Positions 34,998-45,310 of a DNA stretch of 64,000 nt are shown here, one piece after another. The DNA is from Runella sp. CRIBMP (GTDB taxonomy: Bacteria; Bacteroidota; Bacteroidia; Cytophagales; Spirosomataceae). The stretch's first letter is position 1; the number at the start of each line of letters is the position of its first letter. Both the position numbers and the translations under genes were made by a program. The stretch is from the NCBI RefSeq assembly GCF_009905605.1, contig NZ_JAAAKZ010000001.1:1163924-1227923 (forward strand). The letters are read 5' to 3'. Below the pieces are notes generated by a model. It was not told the DNA's origin and made no database searches. It saw only the letters and a list, made by a program, of their open reading frames with translations.

Positions 34998-37900
34998 ATG
35001 GAAAACCAAACGAAGAGGTATTGGAAAGGTCTGGAAGAACTTCGGAATGACGAGACTTTTGTAAAAAATGCCCATAACGAATTTGGTAGCTTTGAGGCTA
35101 ATGATTCTACCCAGTACAAAAGCATCGTAGACGGAATCGGTTCAGATCGTCGTGATTTTCTGAAAGTATTAGGGTTTGGCCTCGCTGCAGTATCATTAGC
35201 GGCTTGTGACGCTCCCGTCAAAAAATCAATCCCTTACCTTAACAAGCCAACCGATACGTTCCCATCAATCGCTGATTGGTACGCTTCCACGTATGCTGAA
35301 GGTGGAGATTATGCGAGTGTGTTAGTTAAAACGCGTGAAGGCCGTCCCATCAAAATTGAAGGTAACAAACAATCTAGCGTAAGTAAGGGAGGCGTAAGTG
35401 CTCGTGCACACGCTTCTTTGTTGGCTTTATACGATGCCGAAAAATTAAAAGGCCCTAAAAAAGGAGAAGCAGACGCAGACTGGGACACGGTAGATAAAGA
35501 AATATCGGCTCAGTTGGCTTCAATAGCCGCAAAAGGCGGTCAAATTCGCATCGTTTCTTCTACTATTTTAAGCCCTTCTACCAAAGCTGTCATTGCTGAT
35601 TTTACTGCAAAATACCCTACTACCCAGCACATTACTTATGATGCTAATTCAGTAGCTGGTTTGGTAAAAGCCAATGGCGATTCGTTTGGTAAAGCAATCG
35701 TTCCTTCATACGATTTCAGCAAAGCAAAAGTAATCGTAGGGCTTAGCTGCGACTTCTTAGGAAGTTGGATTGCACCTCATGAATATTCTGTTCAATACGT
35801 AGCAGGACGTAAATTGAATAGTGGTAAAGGTGGCAAAAAAGATATGTCACGTCACTATCAGTTCGAAACCACCATGTCGTTGACGGGTGCTAATGCTGAT
35901 TATCGTGCTGCCGTGAAACCCTCACAGGAAGGCTTGGTTGCATTGGCGCTTTACAATAAATTAAGCGGAAAAGGCGGAACCTCTTTAGGAGCTGATGTAG
36001 ATAAAGTTCTTGATAAAGCCGTTGCCGATTTGAAAGCCGCTCAGGGAGCTGCTTTGGTTGTTTCGGGCTCAAATGATCCTAACGTACAGGTAGTCGTAAA
36101 TGCTATCAACAGTGCTTTAGGTGCTTATGGCACAAGCATAGACTTAGGAACCCCCGTTTATTACCGCCAGGGAAATGATGTAGCCATGAATGGCTTGATT
36201 GATAACGTAAAGGCGGGCTCAATCGGCGCTGTTATTCTTTATGGTTGCAATCCAGTATATGACCATCCTCGCGGAGCTGAATTGAAAGATGCACTTTCAA
36301 AAGTAGAACTATCCGTCTCTTTTGCTGACCGTGCTGATGAATCTTCATCTCTTTGCAAATACATTACGCCAGCTCCTCACTATTTAGAGTCGTGGGGTGA
36401 TGCCGAGCCTAAAGCAGGCTTTTATAGTTTACAACAACCTGCTATTTCACTCATTTATAAAACACGCCAAGCGCAGTCAAGTCTGTTGAAATGGTCAGGT
36501 GCAAATCCTGATTTTTACACATATCTTCGTAATTACTGGAAAGCCAATATCCTTGGTGGAGAGAATTTTGAAGGTACTTGGACCAAGGCTTTGCATGACG
36601 GTGTTGTAGAAAAAGGTGCCGCTGCTGCCGCCGCTAGTGTAGGAGCAGTTGCTGGATTGGATGCTGCTATCGCAGCTGTTACTGCTTCATACAAAGCTTC
36701 TGCAACTGGACTTGAAGTAGTTCTGTACGAAAAAGTAGGGATGGGAACAGGGGCCTTGGCCAACAACCCATGGTTGCAAGAATTCCCTGAGCCAGTAACA
36801 AAAGCATGTTGGGATAACTACGCTAGTGTTTCTCAAAAAACGGCAAAAGAACTTGGCCTGTCACAAGATGATGTTGTTAAGATAGAAGTAAAAGGTAAAT
36901 CTGTTGAATTGCCAGTATTAATTCAACCAGGCCAGGCCAACGGGACTGTTTCTATTGCCATTGGGTACGGTCGTGAAAAAGCAGGTAAGTCAGGTAATGG
37001 AGTAGGGGTAAATATGTATCCTTTCATCCAAAACAAAGCAGGTTTTGCTAATTTTAGCGTAGGTGAAGCAACGCTGACCAAAACTGGCGATTCACACAAG
37101 ATTGCTCAAACCCAGACTCACGAAACTGTAATGGGCCGTAGGGCGGTAATGCAGGAAGCACGTTTGGCAGAATACCAAAAAGATTCGAAAGCGGGCCGTT
37201 ATTTCCCACACGTATCTACTTCAGAAGGTATAAAGTCGCCAACCGAAATCACACTTTGGGACGGATATCAAAAGCCTAACCACTCCTGGGGAATGGCTAT
37301 TGACCTCAACTCTTGTACGGGTTGCGGTGCTTGCGTAATTAGTTGCCAAGCTGAAAACAACGTTTCTGTTGTAGGACGCCAAGAGGTAATTAACCGTCGC
37401 GAAATGCACTGGATTCGTATTGACCGTTATTATTCATCAGATGCGGATGTAATGGACAAGAGCTTGAGCGGCTCGAAAGCTTTGGAAATCGCTTCCGATA
37501 ATCCTGAAGTTGTATTCCAACCTTTGATGTGTCAGCATTGTGGTAATGCACCTTGTGAAACGGTTTGTCCAGTATTGGCCACAACCCACAGCACAGAAGG
37601 CCTCAACCAAATGGCTTATAACCGTTGCGTAGGAACTCGTTATTGCGCAAACAACTGTCCATATAAAGTTCGTCGTTTCAACTGGTTTAAGTACTTTGAT
37701 AACGATAACTTCGATTTCCATTACAACAACGACCTTGGCAAAATGGTCATTAACCCTGACGTAACCGTTCGTTCACGTGGAGTTATTGAAAAATGCTCAA
37801 TGTGCGTACAGCGAATTCAAGAAGGTAAGTTAAATGCCAAGAAAGAGCGTCGTCGCCCCGTTGATGGTGAGATTGTTACTGCTTGTGCGCAGTCTTGTCC

Positions 37901-38111
37901 AACAGAAGCCATTGTTTTTGGGGACATGAATGATCCTGCGAGCAAACTTTCGAAATTGTTGGCTGAGGAAAAAGAAGGACGTGCTTTCCAAATGTTAGAA
38001 GAAATCAACGTGAAACCGCAGATTTCTTACTTAACTAAAATCCGTAATAAGGACGTCGATGCTACAAAAGCAGCAGCTAAGGAAGCACACGCCGAACACG
38101 GAGGCCACTAG
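34998..38111 (+). CDS. actB: Alternative complex III subunit ActB, molybdopterin-oxidoreductase-like iron-sulfur protein
   Basis: A 1037-residue periplasmic-face subunit. The ATG at 34998 is chosen since it follows actA and precedes a twin-arginine motif (SDRRDFLKVLGFG), which itself runs into a lipobox-like LAAC. Residues about 60-720 are a molybdopterin-oxidoreductase-like domain that in ACIII lacks the cofactor. Residues about 760-1000 carry four Cys clusters for Fe-S centres: CTGCGACVISC, CQHCGNAPCETVCP, CVGTRYCANNCP and CSMC with CAQSCP. It relays electrons from quinol to the haem subunits. Confidence 0.95.
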   Translation: MENQTKRYWKGLEELRNDETFVKNAHNEFGSFEANDSTQYKSIVDGIGSDRRDFLKVLGFGLAAVSLAACDAPVKKSIPYLNKPTDTFPSIADWYASTYAEGGDYASVLVKTREGRPIKIEGNKQSSVSKGGVSARAHASLLALYDAEKLKGPKKGEADADWDTVDKEISAQLASIAAKGGQIRIVSSTILSPSTKAVIADFTAKYPTTQHITYDANSVAGLVKANGDSFGKAIVPSYDFSKAKVIVGLSCDFLGSWIAPHEYSVQYVAGRKLNSGKGGKKDMSRHYQFETTMSLTGANADYRAAVKPSQEGLVALALYNKLSGKGGTSLGADVDKVLDKAVADLKAAQGAALVVSGSNDPNVQVVVNAINSALGAYGTSIDLGTPVYYRQGNDVAMNGLIDNVKAGSIGAVILYGCNPVYDHPRGAELKDALSKVELSVSFADRADESSSLCKYITPAPHYLESWGDAEPKAGFYSLQQPAISLIYKTRQAQSSLLKWSGANPDFYTYLRNYWKANILGGENFEGTWTKALHDGVVEKGAAAAAASVGAVAGLDAAIAAVTASYKASATGLEVVLYEKVGMGTGALANNPWLQEFPEPVTKACWDNYASVSQKTAKELGLSQDDVVKIEVKGKSVELPVLIQPGQANGTVSIAIGYGREKAGKSGNGVGVNMYPFIQNKAGFANFSVGEATLTKTGDSHKIAQTQTHETVMGRRAVMQEARLAEYQKDSKAGRYFPHVSTSEGIKSPTEITLWDGYQKPNHSWGMAIDLNSCTGCGACVISCQAENNVSVVGRQEVINRREMHWIRIDRYYSSDADVMDKSLSGSKALEIASDNPEVVFQPLMCQHCGNAPCETVCPVLATTHSTEGLNQMAYNRCVGTRYCANNCPYKVRRFNWFKYFDNDNFDFHYNNDLGKMVINPDVTVRSRGVIEKCSMCVQRIQEGKLNAKKERRRPVDGEIVTACAQSCPTEAIVFGDMNDPASKLSKLLAEEKEGRAFQMLEEINVKPQISYLTKIRNKDVDATKAAAKEAHAEHGGH

Positions 38112-38116
38112 GATAA

Positions 38117-38158
38117 GAGGGTTAATTGTTAGGGTAGAAATCCAAAACAATTAACCTC
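38117..38158 (+). repeat. Intercistronic hairpin between actB and actC
   Basis: Arms GAGGGTTAATTGTT (38117-38130) and AACAATTAACCTC (38146-38158) pair with a single bulged G. No T-run follows, so mRNA processing or stability is likelier than termination. Confidence 0.5.
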
Positions 38159-38204
38159 TACATAAAGATTATTAGATAACAATTAACAATTAACTTTCAA
38201 AAAT

Positions 38205-39632
38205 ATGCACGTTACTTCACCCGTAAGAACCCCTCTCGTAACCGGCGGTAAGACCTACGCCGATGTGACAGAGGATATCTGCAAGCAGGTGGAAGGCAAG
38301 CCAACCAAAGAGTGGAAAGTCGCTTTTGTAATTTCATTGGCGGTTTTAGCATACGGTACAGTTTGCTTATTCTGGACCTGGTGGGAAGGTTTGGGCGTTT
38401 GGGGCCTAAACAAAACGGTCGGCTGGGCGTGGGACATTACCAACTTCGTATGGTGGGTTGGAATTGGTCACGCGGGTACATTGATTTCCGCCATTTTGTT
38501 ATTATTCCGTCAAAAATGGAGAACCTCAATCAACCGTGCTGCAGAAGCGATGACTATCTTCGCCGTTCTTTGTGCCGCCTCATTTATCCTTATGCACATG
38601 GGGCGTCCTTGGTTGGCTTATTGGGCGTTGCCACTTCCTAACACCTTTGGTTCTCTGTGGGTTAACTTTAACTCACCACTCGTTTGGGACGTATTTGCCA
38701 TCTCGACATATTTCTCTGTTTCCTGTTTGTTCTGGTACGTAGGTTTGGTTCCTGACTTGGCTACCATCCGTGACCGGGCCCAAAACAAGGTTTCAAAATA
38801 TATCTACGGAGTTCTTTCTTTGGGTTGGAACGGTTCGGCGCGCACGTGGTCACGTTATGAATACATCAGCTTGATTTTGGCTGGTTTGTCAACTCCTTTG
38901 GTACTTTCGGTTCACACCATTGTATCCATGGACTTTGCAACCTCGGTTATTCCGGGCTGGCACACAACTATCTTTCCTCCGTACTTTGTGGCGGGTGCCA
39001 TCTTCTCAGGTTTCGCTATGGTACAAAACCTGATGCTTGTGACACGTGTGGTGTATAAATTGGAAGATTACATCACGTTTGAGCACATCGAGTCAATGAA
39101 TAAAATCATTACGTTGACGGGTTCTATCGTAGGTGTAGCTTACTTGACTGAGTTTTTCATTGCTTGGTATTCAGGAGTTGAATATGAAAGCTATGCCTTC
39201 TACAACCGTATGGCGGGACCTTACTGGTGGGCTTACTGGGCAATGATGACCTGCAACGTAATTTCTCCTCAGCTCTTTTGGAGCCGTAAAATTCGTCGCA
39301 GTGTTAAATGGACGTTTTTCATATCAGTTATCGTAAATATTGGTATGTGGTTTGAGCGTTTCGTAATTATTGTGACCTCACTACACCGTGATTATGTTCC
39401 TTCAAGCTGGGCAATGTTTTCACCAACGATGTTTGACATTGGTGATTACATCTTCTCTTTTGGCTTTTTCTTCACTTGTTTCTTCTTATTCTCTAAATAC
39501 TTGCCAGTTATTAACATGGCGGAAGTAAAAGGAGTTATTAAGTCGACTTCTGAAAAATTGCCATTGAAAGTTTCGGGTGTATCGAAAGCGGAACGTTTGG
39601 CTTCACCTGCTTATAAAAAAGACGCAGAATAG
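38205..39632 (+). CDS. actC: Alternative complex III subunit ActC (NrfD/PsrC-like quinol-binding membrane subunit)
   Basis: A 475-residue integral membrane protein with about ten helices, homologous to NrfD/PsrC. It forms the quinol site next to the periplasmic Fe-S subunit. Seen are [16 protein letters not shown] in the first helical bundle, [30 protein letters not shown] and the late [22 protein letters not shown], which are conserved in ActC. It lies 93 bp after actB and 71 bp before actD. Confidence 0.95.
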   Translation: MHVTSPVRTPLVTGGKTYADVTEDICKQVEGKPTKEWKVAFVISLAVLAYGTVCLFWTWWEGLGVWGLNKTVGWAWDITNFVWWVGIGHAGTLISAILLLFRQKWRTSINRAAEAMTIFAVLCAASFILMHMGRPWLAYWALPLPNTFGSLWVNFNSPLVWDVFAISTYFSVSCLFWYVGLVPDLATIRDRAQNKVSKYIYGVLSLGWNGSARTWSRYEYISLILAGLSTPLVLSVHTIVSMDFATSVIPGWHTTIFPPYFVAGAIFSGFAMVQNLMLVTRVVYKLEDYITFEHIESMNKIITLTGSIVGVAYLTEFFIAWYSGVEYESYAFYNRMAGPYWWAYWAMMTCNVISPQLFWSRKIRRSVKWTFFISVIVNIGMWFERFVIIVTSLHRDYVPSSWAMFSPTMFDIGDYIFSFGFFFTCFFLFSKYLPVINMAEVKGVIKSTSEKLPLKVSGVSKAERLASPAYKKDAE

Positions 39633-39703
39633 TAATGATACAGGCTATTCTGCTTTCATAAGAAATAGCCAAAACCAGTATCCTGAATCTAACTGATAAA
39701 ATA

Positions 39704-40231
39704 ATGGCTGAAATAAATAAAAAATTTTTAGTAGGGGTATACGACGATGAGGATATTGCCCTTGCCGCAGTGAATAAAATTAAAAGCGCAGGCGTAAAAA
39801 TCTATGAAGTTTACTCTCCGTTTGCAATACACGGAATGGATACGGCAATCGGCCATCCACGCTCTCGAATTGGTATTGCCGCGTTTTGTTTCGGGGTAGT
39901 AGGTTTTCTTTGCGCCCTAACACTTACAACTTGGACAATGGGTATCGATTGGCCGATGGTCATCGGGGGAAAAGATCCACTTTCTTACCCCAACTATGTA
40001 CCAGCAATGTTTGAGTTGACTGTATTGTTTACTGCTTTCGGGATGACTTTTACTTTTTTCATTTCCAATGGCCTGGGACCAACCGTAAAACCGCTTTTGT
40101 TTGACCCACGTTGTACTGACAACAAGTTTATAATGGCAATCGACCTGAGCAAAAATAAACTTTCGGAAACCGAGATCGAAAACCTGATCAAAGCTTCGGG
40201 AGCTGAAGAAGTGAGTGTTAAACAGTTGTAA
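39704..40231 (+). CDS. actD: Alternative complex III subunit ActD (DUF3341)
   Basis: A 175-residue protein with an N-terminal cytosolic alpha/beta part (to about 55, with the VYSPFAIHGMD motif) and two membrane helices (about 58-80 and 100-122). This matches DUF3341, the ActD subunit. It has no cofactors and is thought to be structural. It lies 15 bp upstream of actE. Confidence 0.95.
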   Translation: MAEINKKFLVGVYDDEDIALAAVNKIKSAGVKIYEVYSPFAIHGMDTAIGHPRSRIGIAAFCFGVVGFLCALTLTTWTMGIDWPMVIGGKDPLSYPNYVPAMFELTVLFTAFGMTFTFFISNGLGPTVKPLLFDPRCTDNKFIMAIDLSKNKLSETEIENLIKASGAEEVSVKQL

Positions 40232-40246
40232 TGTATTGATACACAA

Positions 40247-40837
40247 ATGAAAAGAATTCATACACTAATAGTAGGGGCTTTTTTTACCGCAGCAACCATG
40301 ACTTCTTGTCAGCGTAGTCATGATGATACGGGTTGGGAATTTGCACCTAACATGTACAATTCGGTTGGGTATGAGCCTTATACTCAAATCGAAAAGAATC
40401 CAATCAATGCGGATGGCAAAAACATGCGCGAGCCAGTTGCTGGGACCGTTTCCCGTCGTAATTACCAAACAAAATTTGACAGCGCAAGCGTTGATTTAAT
40501 GGTTTATAACATAGGGAAAGATGATTTAGCTACTGCTGAGGCTGTTTTGAAAAACCCCGTCCCAAACAATGAAAAAACACTCGCTCAGGGTAAAGAGTTG
40601 TACGTGCGTTATTGCCAGCATTGCCATGGTGAAGCAGGCGACGGAGCGGGCCCCGTAGCAGATATGTATAAAGGCGTTCCTAATTATAAAGCAGACGCTT
40701 ATCTCAATATGAATGATGGCCATATCTTCCACGTGATTACACACGGCAAAGGCCGTATGTGGCCACACGGCTCTCAAGTTACCCCTGAAGAGCGATGGAA
40801 AATAGTTCACTATGTTCATAAATTACAAAAGGGGTAG
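40247..40837 (+). CDS. actE: Alternative complex III subunit ActE, monohaem cytochrome c lipoprotein
   Basis: A 196-residue lipoprotein (signal peptide ending MTSC, Cys21) with a single haem motif CQHCH followed by the usual GEAGDGAGPVADMYKGVP, and an axial Met candidate in GRMWPHG. In ACIII it takes electrons from ActA and passes them to the terminal oxidase or a soluble cytochrome c. Confidence 0.95.
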   Translation: MKRIHTLIVGAFFTAATMTSCQRSHDDTGWEFAPNMYNSVGYEPYTQIEKNPINADGKNMREPVAGTVSRRNYQTKFDSASVDLMVYNIGKDDLATAEAVLKNPVPNNEKTLAQGKELYVRYCQHCHGEAGDGAGPVADMYKGVPNYKADAYLNMNDGHIFHVITHGKGRMWPHGSQVTPEERWKIVHYVHKLQKG

Positions 40838-40854
40838 TTCCAATACGTTAGTTG

Positions 40855-40901
40855 TTAATTGTTATTCTGAATTAAGATAAACGTTAGCAGTTAACAATTA
40901 A
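40855..40901 (+). repeat. Intercistronic inverted repeat between actE and actF
   Basis: Arms TTAATTGTTA (40855-40864) and TAACAATTAA (40892-40901), AT-rich, no T-run. The same words occur in the actB-actC spacer. Confidence 0.45.
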
Positions 40902-40940
40902 TAATAACAAATAAAACCGATAACGAATAACAATTTTATA

Positions 40941-42245
40941 ATGGGCGCACATCATCACGAAGTTGTTTCGGTAGAAGAGCAATTTGAGTTTACCGCCGAG
41001 TCGAAACGTAATCTCCTTATTGGAATGGGTGTAGGTATTGCACTTGTTCTGCTAGGTTCATACCTGTTGTCACAGGGAGGAGGGCATGATGCTCACGCGG
41101 CTGCTGGACATGGGGCAGAGCATGACCACGGAGCTCATGGCTACCATTGGACGCAACGTATCATTGCCAATCTATGGCTTAACAGTGTTTATTTTGCAGG
41201 TATCTCAATTATTGGAATGTTTTTCATTTCCTATAATTACTTAGCTCAGGCGGGTTGGTCTGCTGTTTTCAAAAGAATTCCAGAGTCAATGCCAGCTTTT
41301 TTGCCAATCCCTGCTGTTATTATGATTGTTTTGGCCGTGTTTTTTGGCGATAAAATTTATCACTGGATGCACGAAGGAATCATGGATCCCGCCAGTGCAA
41401 ATTATGATGCCATCATTGCAGGTAAGCAAGGTTTTTTGAATAAGCCTTTTTATATTATTCGCTTGCTGCTTTATTTTGGCCTATGGTACGTATTGTGGCG
41501 TATCGTACGTAATCTATCTCTTCGTGAGGATGAAATCGGTGGACTTGACGGTTACGAAAAATCAATCAAATACGGTACGGCATTCTTGGTCGTATTTGCC
41601 GTAACTTCTTCAACTTCGGCGTGGGACTTTGTGATGTCGATTGATACTCACTGGTTTTCCACTATGTTTGGATGGTATACATTGGCAAGCTGGCACGTAG
41701 CAGGTTTAGCTACTATGACCTTGACTATCGTTACATTGAAGGAGAAAGGATATTTGAAAGCAGTAAACGAAAGCCATCTTCATGACTTGGGTAAATTCTG
41801 TTTTGCATTCAGTATCTTTTGGACGTATGTTTGGTTTGCTCAATTCTTATTGATTTACTACGCAAACTTACCCGAAGAAGCAATTTATTATCGTGAGCGC
41901 TTTAGCGGTTATGGCGGCATCTATAAAGCTCCATTTTTTATCAATATTTTGTTAAACTTTGTGGCACCTTTCCTAGTTTTAATGACAAGAGACTCGAAGC
42001 GTACATCGGTCATTTTGAAACTAGCTTGCTGGTCGATTTTGGTAGGTCACTACTTTGACTTCTACACCAACATCATGCCAGGTACAGTTGGAGCAAATGG
42101 TGGTTTTGGTGCGGTTGAGTTTGGTTTTGTTCTGTTGTTTGCCTGTGCCTTTATCTGGTCGGTATCGAGCCAACTGACAAAAGCAAATTTGATTCCTCGC
42201 AATCACCCAATGTTGGAAGAGTCTTTGCACCACGATATTGCGTAA
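40941..42245 (+). CDS. actF: Alternative complex III subunit ActF (NrfD-like membrane subunit)
   Basis: A 434-residue membrane protein with about ten helices, a shorter paralogue of ActC lacking the quinol site in known structures. The N-terminus has a His-rich loop (GGGHDAHAAAGHGAEHDHGAHGYH, about 57-80) that could bind metal ions. Core motifs SSTSAWDFVMSIDTHWFSTMFGWY and FCFAFSIFWTYVWFAQFLLIYYANLPEE are typical. It closes the act genes; coxB follows after 30 bp. Confidence 0.95.
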   Translation: MGAHHHEVVSVEEQFEFTAESKRNLLIGMGVGIALVLLGSYLLSQGGGHDAHAAAGHGAEHDHGAHGYHWTQRIIANLWLNSVYFAGISIIGMFFISYNYLAQAGWSAVFKRIPESMPAFLPIPAVIMIVLAVFFGDKIYHWMHEGIMDPASANYDAIIAGKQGFLNKPFYIIRLLLYFGLWYVLWRIVRNLSLREDEIGGLDGYEKSIKYGTAFLVVFAVTSSTSAWDFVMSIDTHWFSTMFGWYTLASWHVAGLATMTLTIVTLKEKGYLKAVNESHLHDLGKFCFAFSIFWTYVWFAQFLLIYYANLPEEAIYYRERFSGYGGIYKAPFFINILLNFVAPFLVLMTRDSKRTSVILKLACWSILVGHYFDFYTNIMPGTVGANGGFGAVEFGFVLLFACAFIWSVSSQLTKANLIPRNHPMLEESLHHDIA

Positions 42246-42275
42246 CGAATTTAAATTACAACCTATCTTAATACA

Positions 42276-43397
42276 ATGGTATATTTAGTTGGTTTATTAT
42301 TGCTTGTGCTGCTTGGGGTAGCAATTGCCATCGCAGCCAAATTGCAAAAAGTAATGGGCAGTGTTCAATCAAACACTGAGGAAGATGCTCCCGCCCCAAA
42401 TAACAAAATAAACGGAGCTTTGTGGATAATTTTCCTAATTGCAGGAACAGTAGGTGCGGTATGGTCTTACTTGTCGGCCCGAAACTACTTTTTACCGGAA
42501 GCGTCCTCACCACATGGTCGTGAGACTGACAGCCAGTTTTGGTTGGACATGTCATTATTGACCATTGCGTTCTTTATTGTCAATTTCCTGCTTTTCTTCT
42601 TTGCGTGGAAATACCAATACAAGAAAGGATATAAGGCTACTTTTTATCCTGAAAATCACAAGCTTGAGTTGATTTGGACCGCTATTCCGGCCGTAATTAT
42701 GGCGGTATTGGTATTCTTGGGATTCCGTTCATGGACCCAAATTATGTCGGATGCTCCAGCTGATGCCCAAGTAATTGAAATAATGGGAAAACAGTTTGGT
42801 TGGATTGTTCGCTATCCAGGTATTCAGGATAATAAACTTGGGAATTATAATTTTAAACTTATTGATGACAACAACAATAATCCAAGTGGGATAGATTATT
42901 CAGACGAAGCTTCGTTTGATGATTTTATCAACGTCAGTGAGATGCACGTCGAAGTAGGGAAACCAGTGTCTTTGAAAATTCGCGCCCGTGATGTTTTGCA
43001 CAGCGTGTTTATCCCTCACATGCGGGTTAAAATGGATGCGGTTCCAGGGATGCCGACTAAATTCTGGTTTACTCCTGATAAGTCTACCGAGCAAATGCGT
43101 GCAGAACTAGGCAATCCTAATTTTGACTATGAGATTGCTTGTACGGAAGTGTGCGGACGTGGTCACTTTGCTATGCGTTTACGTCTGATTGTTGAAGATA
43201 AAGCATCGGTAGATGCTTGGAAACAACAACAGAAACCTGTTTTGTCGACTATTTTAGAAAACGATCCAAAGTTCATCTCTAAAATACCTGAGAAATTACG
43301 TGCAAAAGCAATGGATTACGCTCCTTATGTGGAAGAAGTTGACAGTACTACTGCAGCTACAGGTTCGGCCGCGGCGGCAACGTCTTCTTTGCGTTAA
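42276..43397 (+). CDS. coxB: Cytochrome c oxidase subunit II
   Basis: A 373-residue subunit with a hydrophobic N-terminal helix, two further helices (about 45-70 and 90-118; ELIWTAIPAVIM lies in the second region) and a periplasmic cupredoxin domain binding the CuA centre. Its ligands are visible as HSVFIPH and CTEVCGRGHFAM (two Cys, Glu, His, Met). There is no C-terminal cytochrome c domain, so this is aa3 rather than caa3 and needs a separate electron donor, probably ActE or the extra ActA haem. The tail is Ala/Ser-rich. Confidence 0.95.
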   Translation: MVYLVGLLLLVLLGVAIAIAAKLQKVMGSVQSNTEEDAPAPNNKINGALWIIFLIAGTVGAVWSYLSARNYFLPEASSPHGRETDSQFWLDMSLLTIAFFIVNFLLFFFAWKYQYKKGYKATFYPENHKLELIWTAIPAVIMAVLVFLGFRSWTQIMSDAPADAQVIEIMGKQFGWIVRYPGIQDNKLGNYNFKLIDDNNNNPSGIDYSDEASFDDFINVSEMHVEVGKPVSLKIRARDVLHSVFIPHMRVKMDAVPGMPTKFWFTPDKSTEQMRAELGNPNFDYEIACTEVCGRGHFAMRLRLIVEDKASVDAWKQQQKPVLSTILENDPKFISKIPEKLRAKAMDYAPYVEEVDSTTAATGSAAAATSSLR

Positions 43398-43429
43398 TTG
43401 AAAATTTACAACTTTAAACTCTCATAAAA

Positions 43430-45310
43430 ATGTCAGTAGTAGAGGCCAATTTGGAACACGATGTTCACGCCCATGATGAGCATGAACATCATGAAGAATT
43501 AAACTTCTGGCGCAAGTATATCTTCTCAGAAGACCATAAGGTAATTGCCAAACAATACATGATTACGGGTATTTTTTGGGCGATTATCGGAGCGGCGATG
43601 TCGGTTGTTTTTCGTATTCAATTGGGTTTCCCCGGAGCAGATATTAGCTGGATGAAACCCTTCCTTGGGAAATGGATAACCGAGACTGGTGCATTAGATC
43701 CTAACTTTTACCTTGCTTTGGTGACAATGCACGGTACTATCATGGTATTTTTTGTACTAACAGCGGGCTTGAGTGGTACATTCAGTAACTTCTTGATTCC
43801 GTTGCAGGTAGGTGCGCGCGACATGGCGTCTGGTTTCTTAAACATGTTATCGTTTTGGTTCTTTTTTGCATCAAGCGTATTAATGTTTGTATCTATCTTT
43901 TTGGAAACAGGGCCTGCAGCAGGTGGATGGGTTGTATACCCTCCTTTGAGTGCATTACCGCAAGCACACATGGGTTCTGAAATGGGAATGACGCTGTGGT
44001 TGCTCAGTATGGCAATCTTCATTATGTCATCTCTTTTGGGTAGCTTAAACTACGTAACAACCATCATTAACCTCCGTACCCGTGGTATGACGTTCACGCG
44101 TCTTCCGTTGACGATTTGGGCGTTTATGATTACAGCGATTTTGGGGATTATCTCATTCCCAGTATTGTTGTCAGCAGCTTTGCTCTTAATTTTTGACCGC
44201 CATTTTGGTACAAGTTTCTATCTTTCAGAAATCTATATCAACGGAGAAGCTTTGCCAAACGTTGGAGGTAGCCCGATCTTGTTCCAACACTTGTTTTGGT
44301 TCTTAGGTCACCCAGAAGTTTATATCGTATTGCTTCCTGCCTTGGGGATTACTTCAGAAATTATTGCTACAAATTCACGTAAGCCAATTTTCGGTTATCG
44401 TGCCATGATTGCTTCTTTGATGGCCATTGCATTTCTTGCCTTTATCGTGTGGGCTCACCACATGTTTGTGACAGGAATGAACCCATTCTTAGGTTCAATC
44501 TTTATGTTCCTGACGCTTATCATTGCCGTTCCTTCGGCGGTAAAAGCGTTTAACTACATCACGACGCTATGGCGCGGCAATATTGTTTTTACGCCAGCAA
44601 TGCTATTCTCTATTGGCTTGGTGTCGTTGTTTGTATCGGGTGGATTAACTGGGATTATCTTGGGTAACTCTGCGTTGGATATTCAATTGCACGATACTTA
44701 TTTTGTAGTGGCTCACTTCCACATTGTAATGGGAGCTGCCTCGGCATTCGGGTTCTTTGCAGGGATTTATCACTGGTATCCAAAGATGTTTGGCCGTATG
44801 ATGAACAGCACATTGGGGCAACTTCACTTCTGGTTGACGTTTGCGGGGGTATACTTGGTATTCTTCCCAATGCACTACATTGGTATTGCGGGCTTCCCAC
44901 GTCGCTACTACCAATTTACCAGCTTTGACTTTGGTAAGTCTTTTACCGACCTTAACATGTTTGTGAGTATCGCTGCCATCTTTACATTCTTTGCGCAGTT
45001 TGTATTCCTTTGGAATTTCTTCTACAGCATGTTTAAGGGTAAAGTGGCTCCGATGAATCCATGGAAGTCAACAACCCTTGAATGGACTACGCCTGTGAAT
45101 GTAGGCCACGGCAACTGGGTTGGTGAAATTCCTGCCGTGTATCGTTGGCCTTATGATTATAGCAAACCAGGTTCAGACGTTGATTTTATTCCGCAAAATG
45201 TACCTCATTCTCAAACACCGGAATCCAATTTCCCGCATGAGAATGCCTACATAGCGCAGGAAAAAGAAATTGAGGCTCAAAATTACAATGACCAATTCCA
45301 GGCTCATTGA
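43430..45310 (+). CDS. coxA: Cytochrome c oxidase subunit I (A1-type haem-copper oxidase)
   Basis: A 626-residue catalytic subunit with 12 core helices, reducing O2 at the haem a3-CuB site. GHPEVYIVLLPALG gives the CuB His, the cross-linked Tyr and the Glu that defines the A1 proton-channel type. AHHMFVTGMN and HDTYFVVAHFHIVMG supply the other CuB and haem ligands. A His-rich start (HDVHAHDEHEHHEE) precedes the core. Its 3' end overlaps ctaA by 23 bp. Confidence 0.97.
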   Translation: MSVVEANLEHDVHAHDEHEHHEELNFWRKYIFSEDHKVIAKQYMITGIFWAIIGAAMSVVFRIQLGFPGADISWMKPFLGKWITETGALDPNFYLALVTMHGTIMVFFVLTAGLSGTFSNFLIPLQVGARDMASGFLNMLSFWFFFASSVLMFVSIFLETGPAAGGWVVYPPLSALPQAHMGSEMGMTLWLLSMAIFIMSSLLGSLNYVTTIINLRTRGMTFTRLPLTIWAFMITAILGIISFPVLLSAALLLIFDRHFGTSFYLSEIYINGEALPNVGGSPILFQHLFWFLGHPEVYIVLLPALGITSEIIATNSRKPIFGYRAMIASLMAIAFLAFIVWAHHMFVTGMNPFLGSIFMFLTLIIAVPSAVKAFNYITTLWRGNIVFTPAMLFSIGLVSLFVSGGLTGIILGNSALDIQLHDTYFVVAHFHIVMGAASAFGFFAGIYHWYPKMFGRMMNSTLGQLHFWLTFAGVYLVFFPMHYIGIAGFPRRYYQFTSFDFGKSFTDLNMFVSIAAIFTFFAQFVFLWNFFYSMFKGKVAPMNPWKSTTLEWTTPVNVGHGNWVGEIPAVYRWPYDYSKPGSDVDFIPQNVPHSQTPESNFPHENAYIAQEKEIEAQNYNDQFQAH

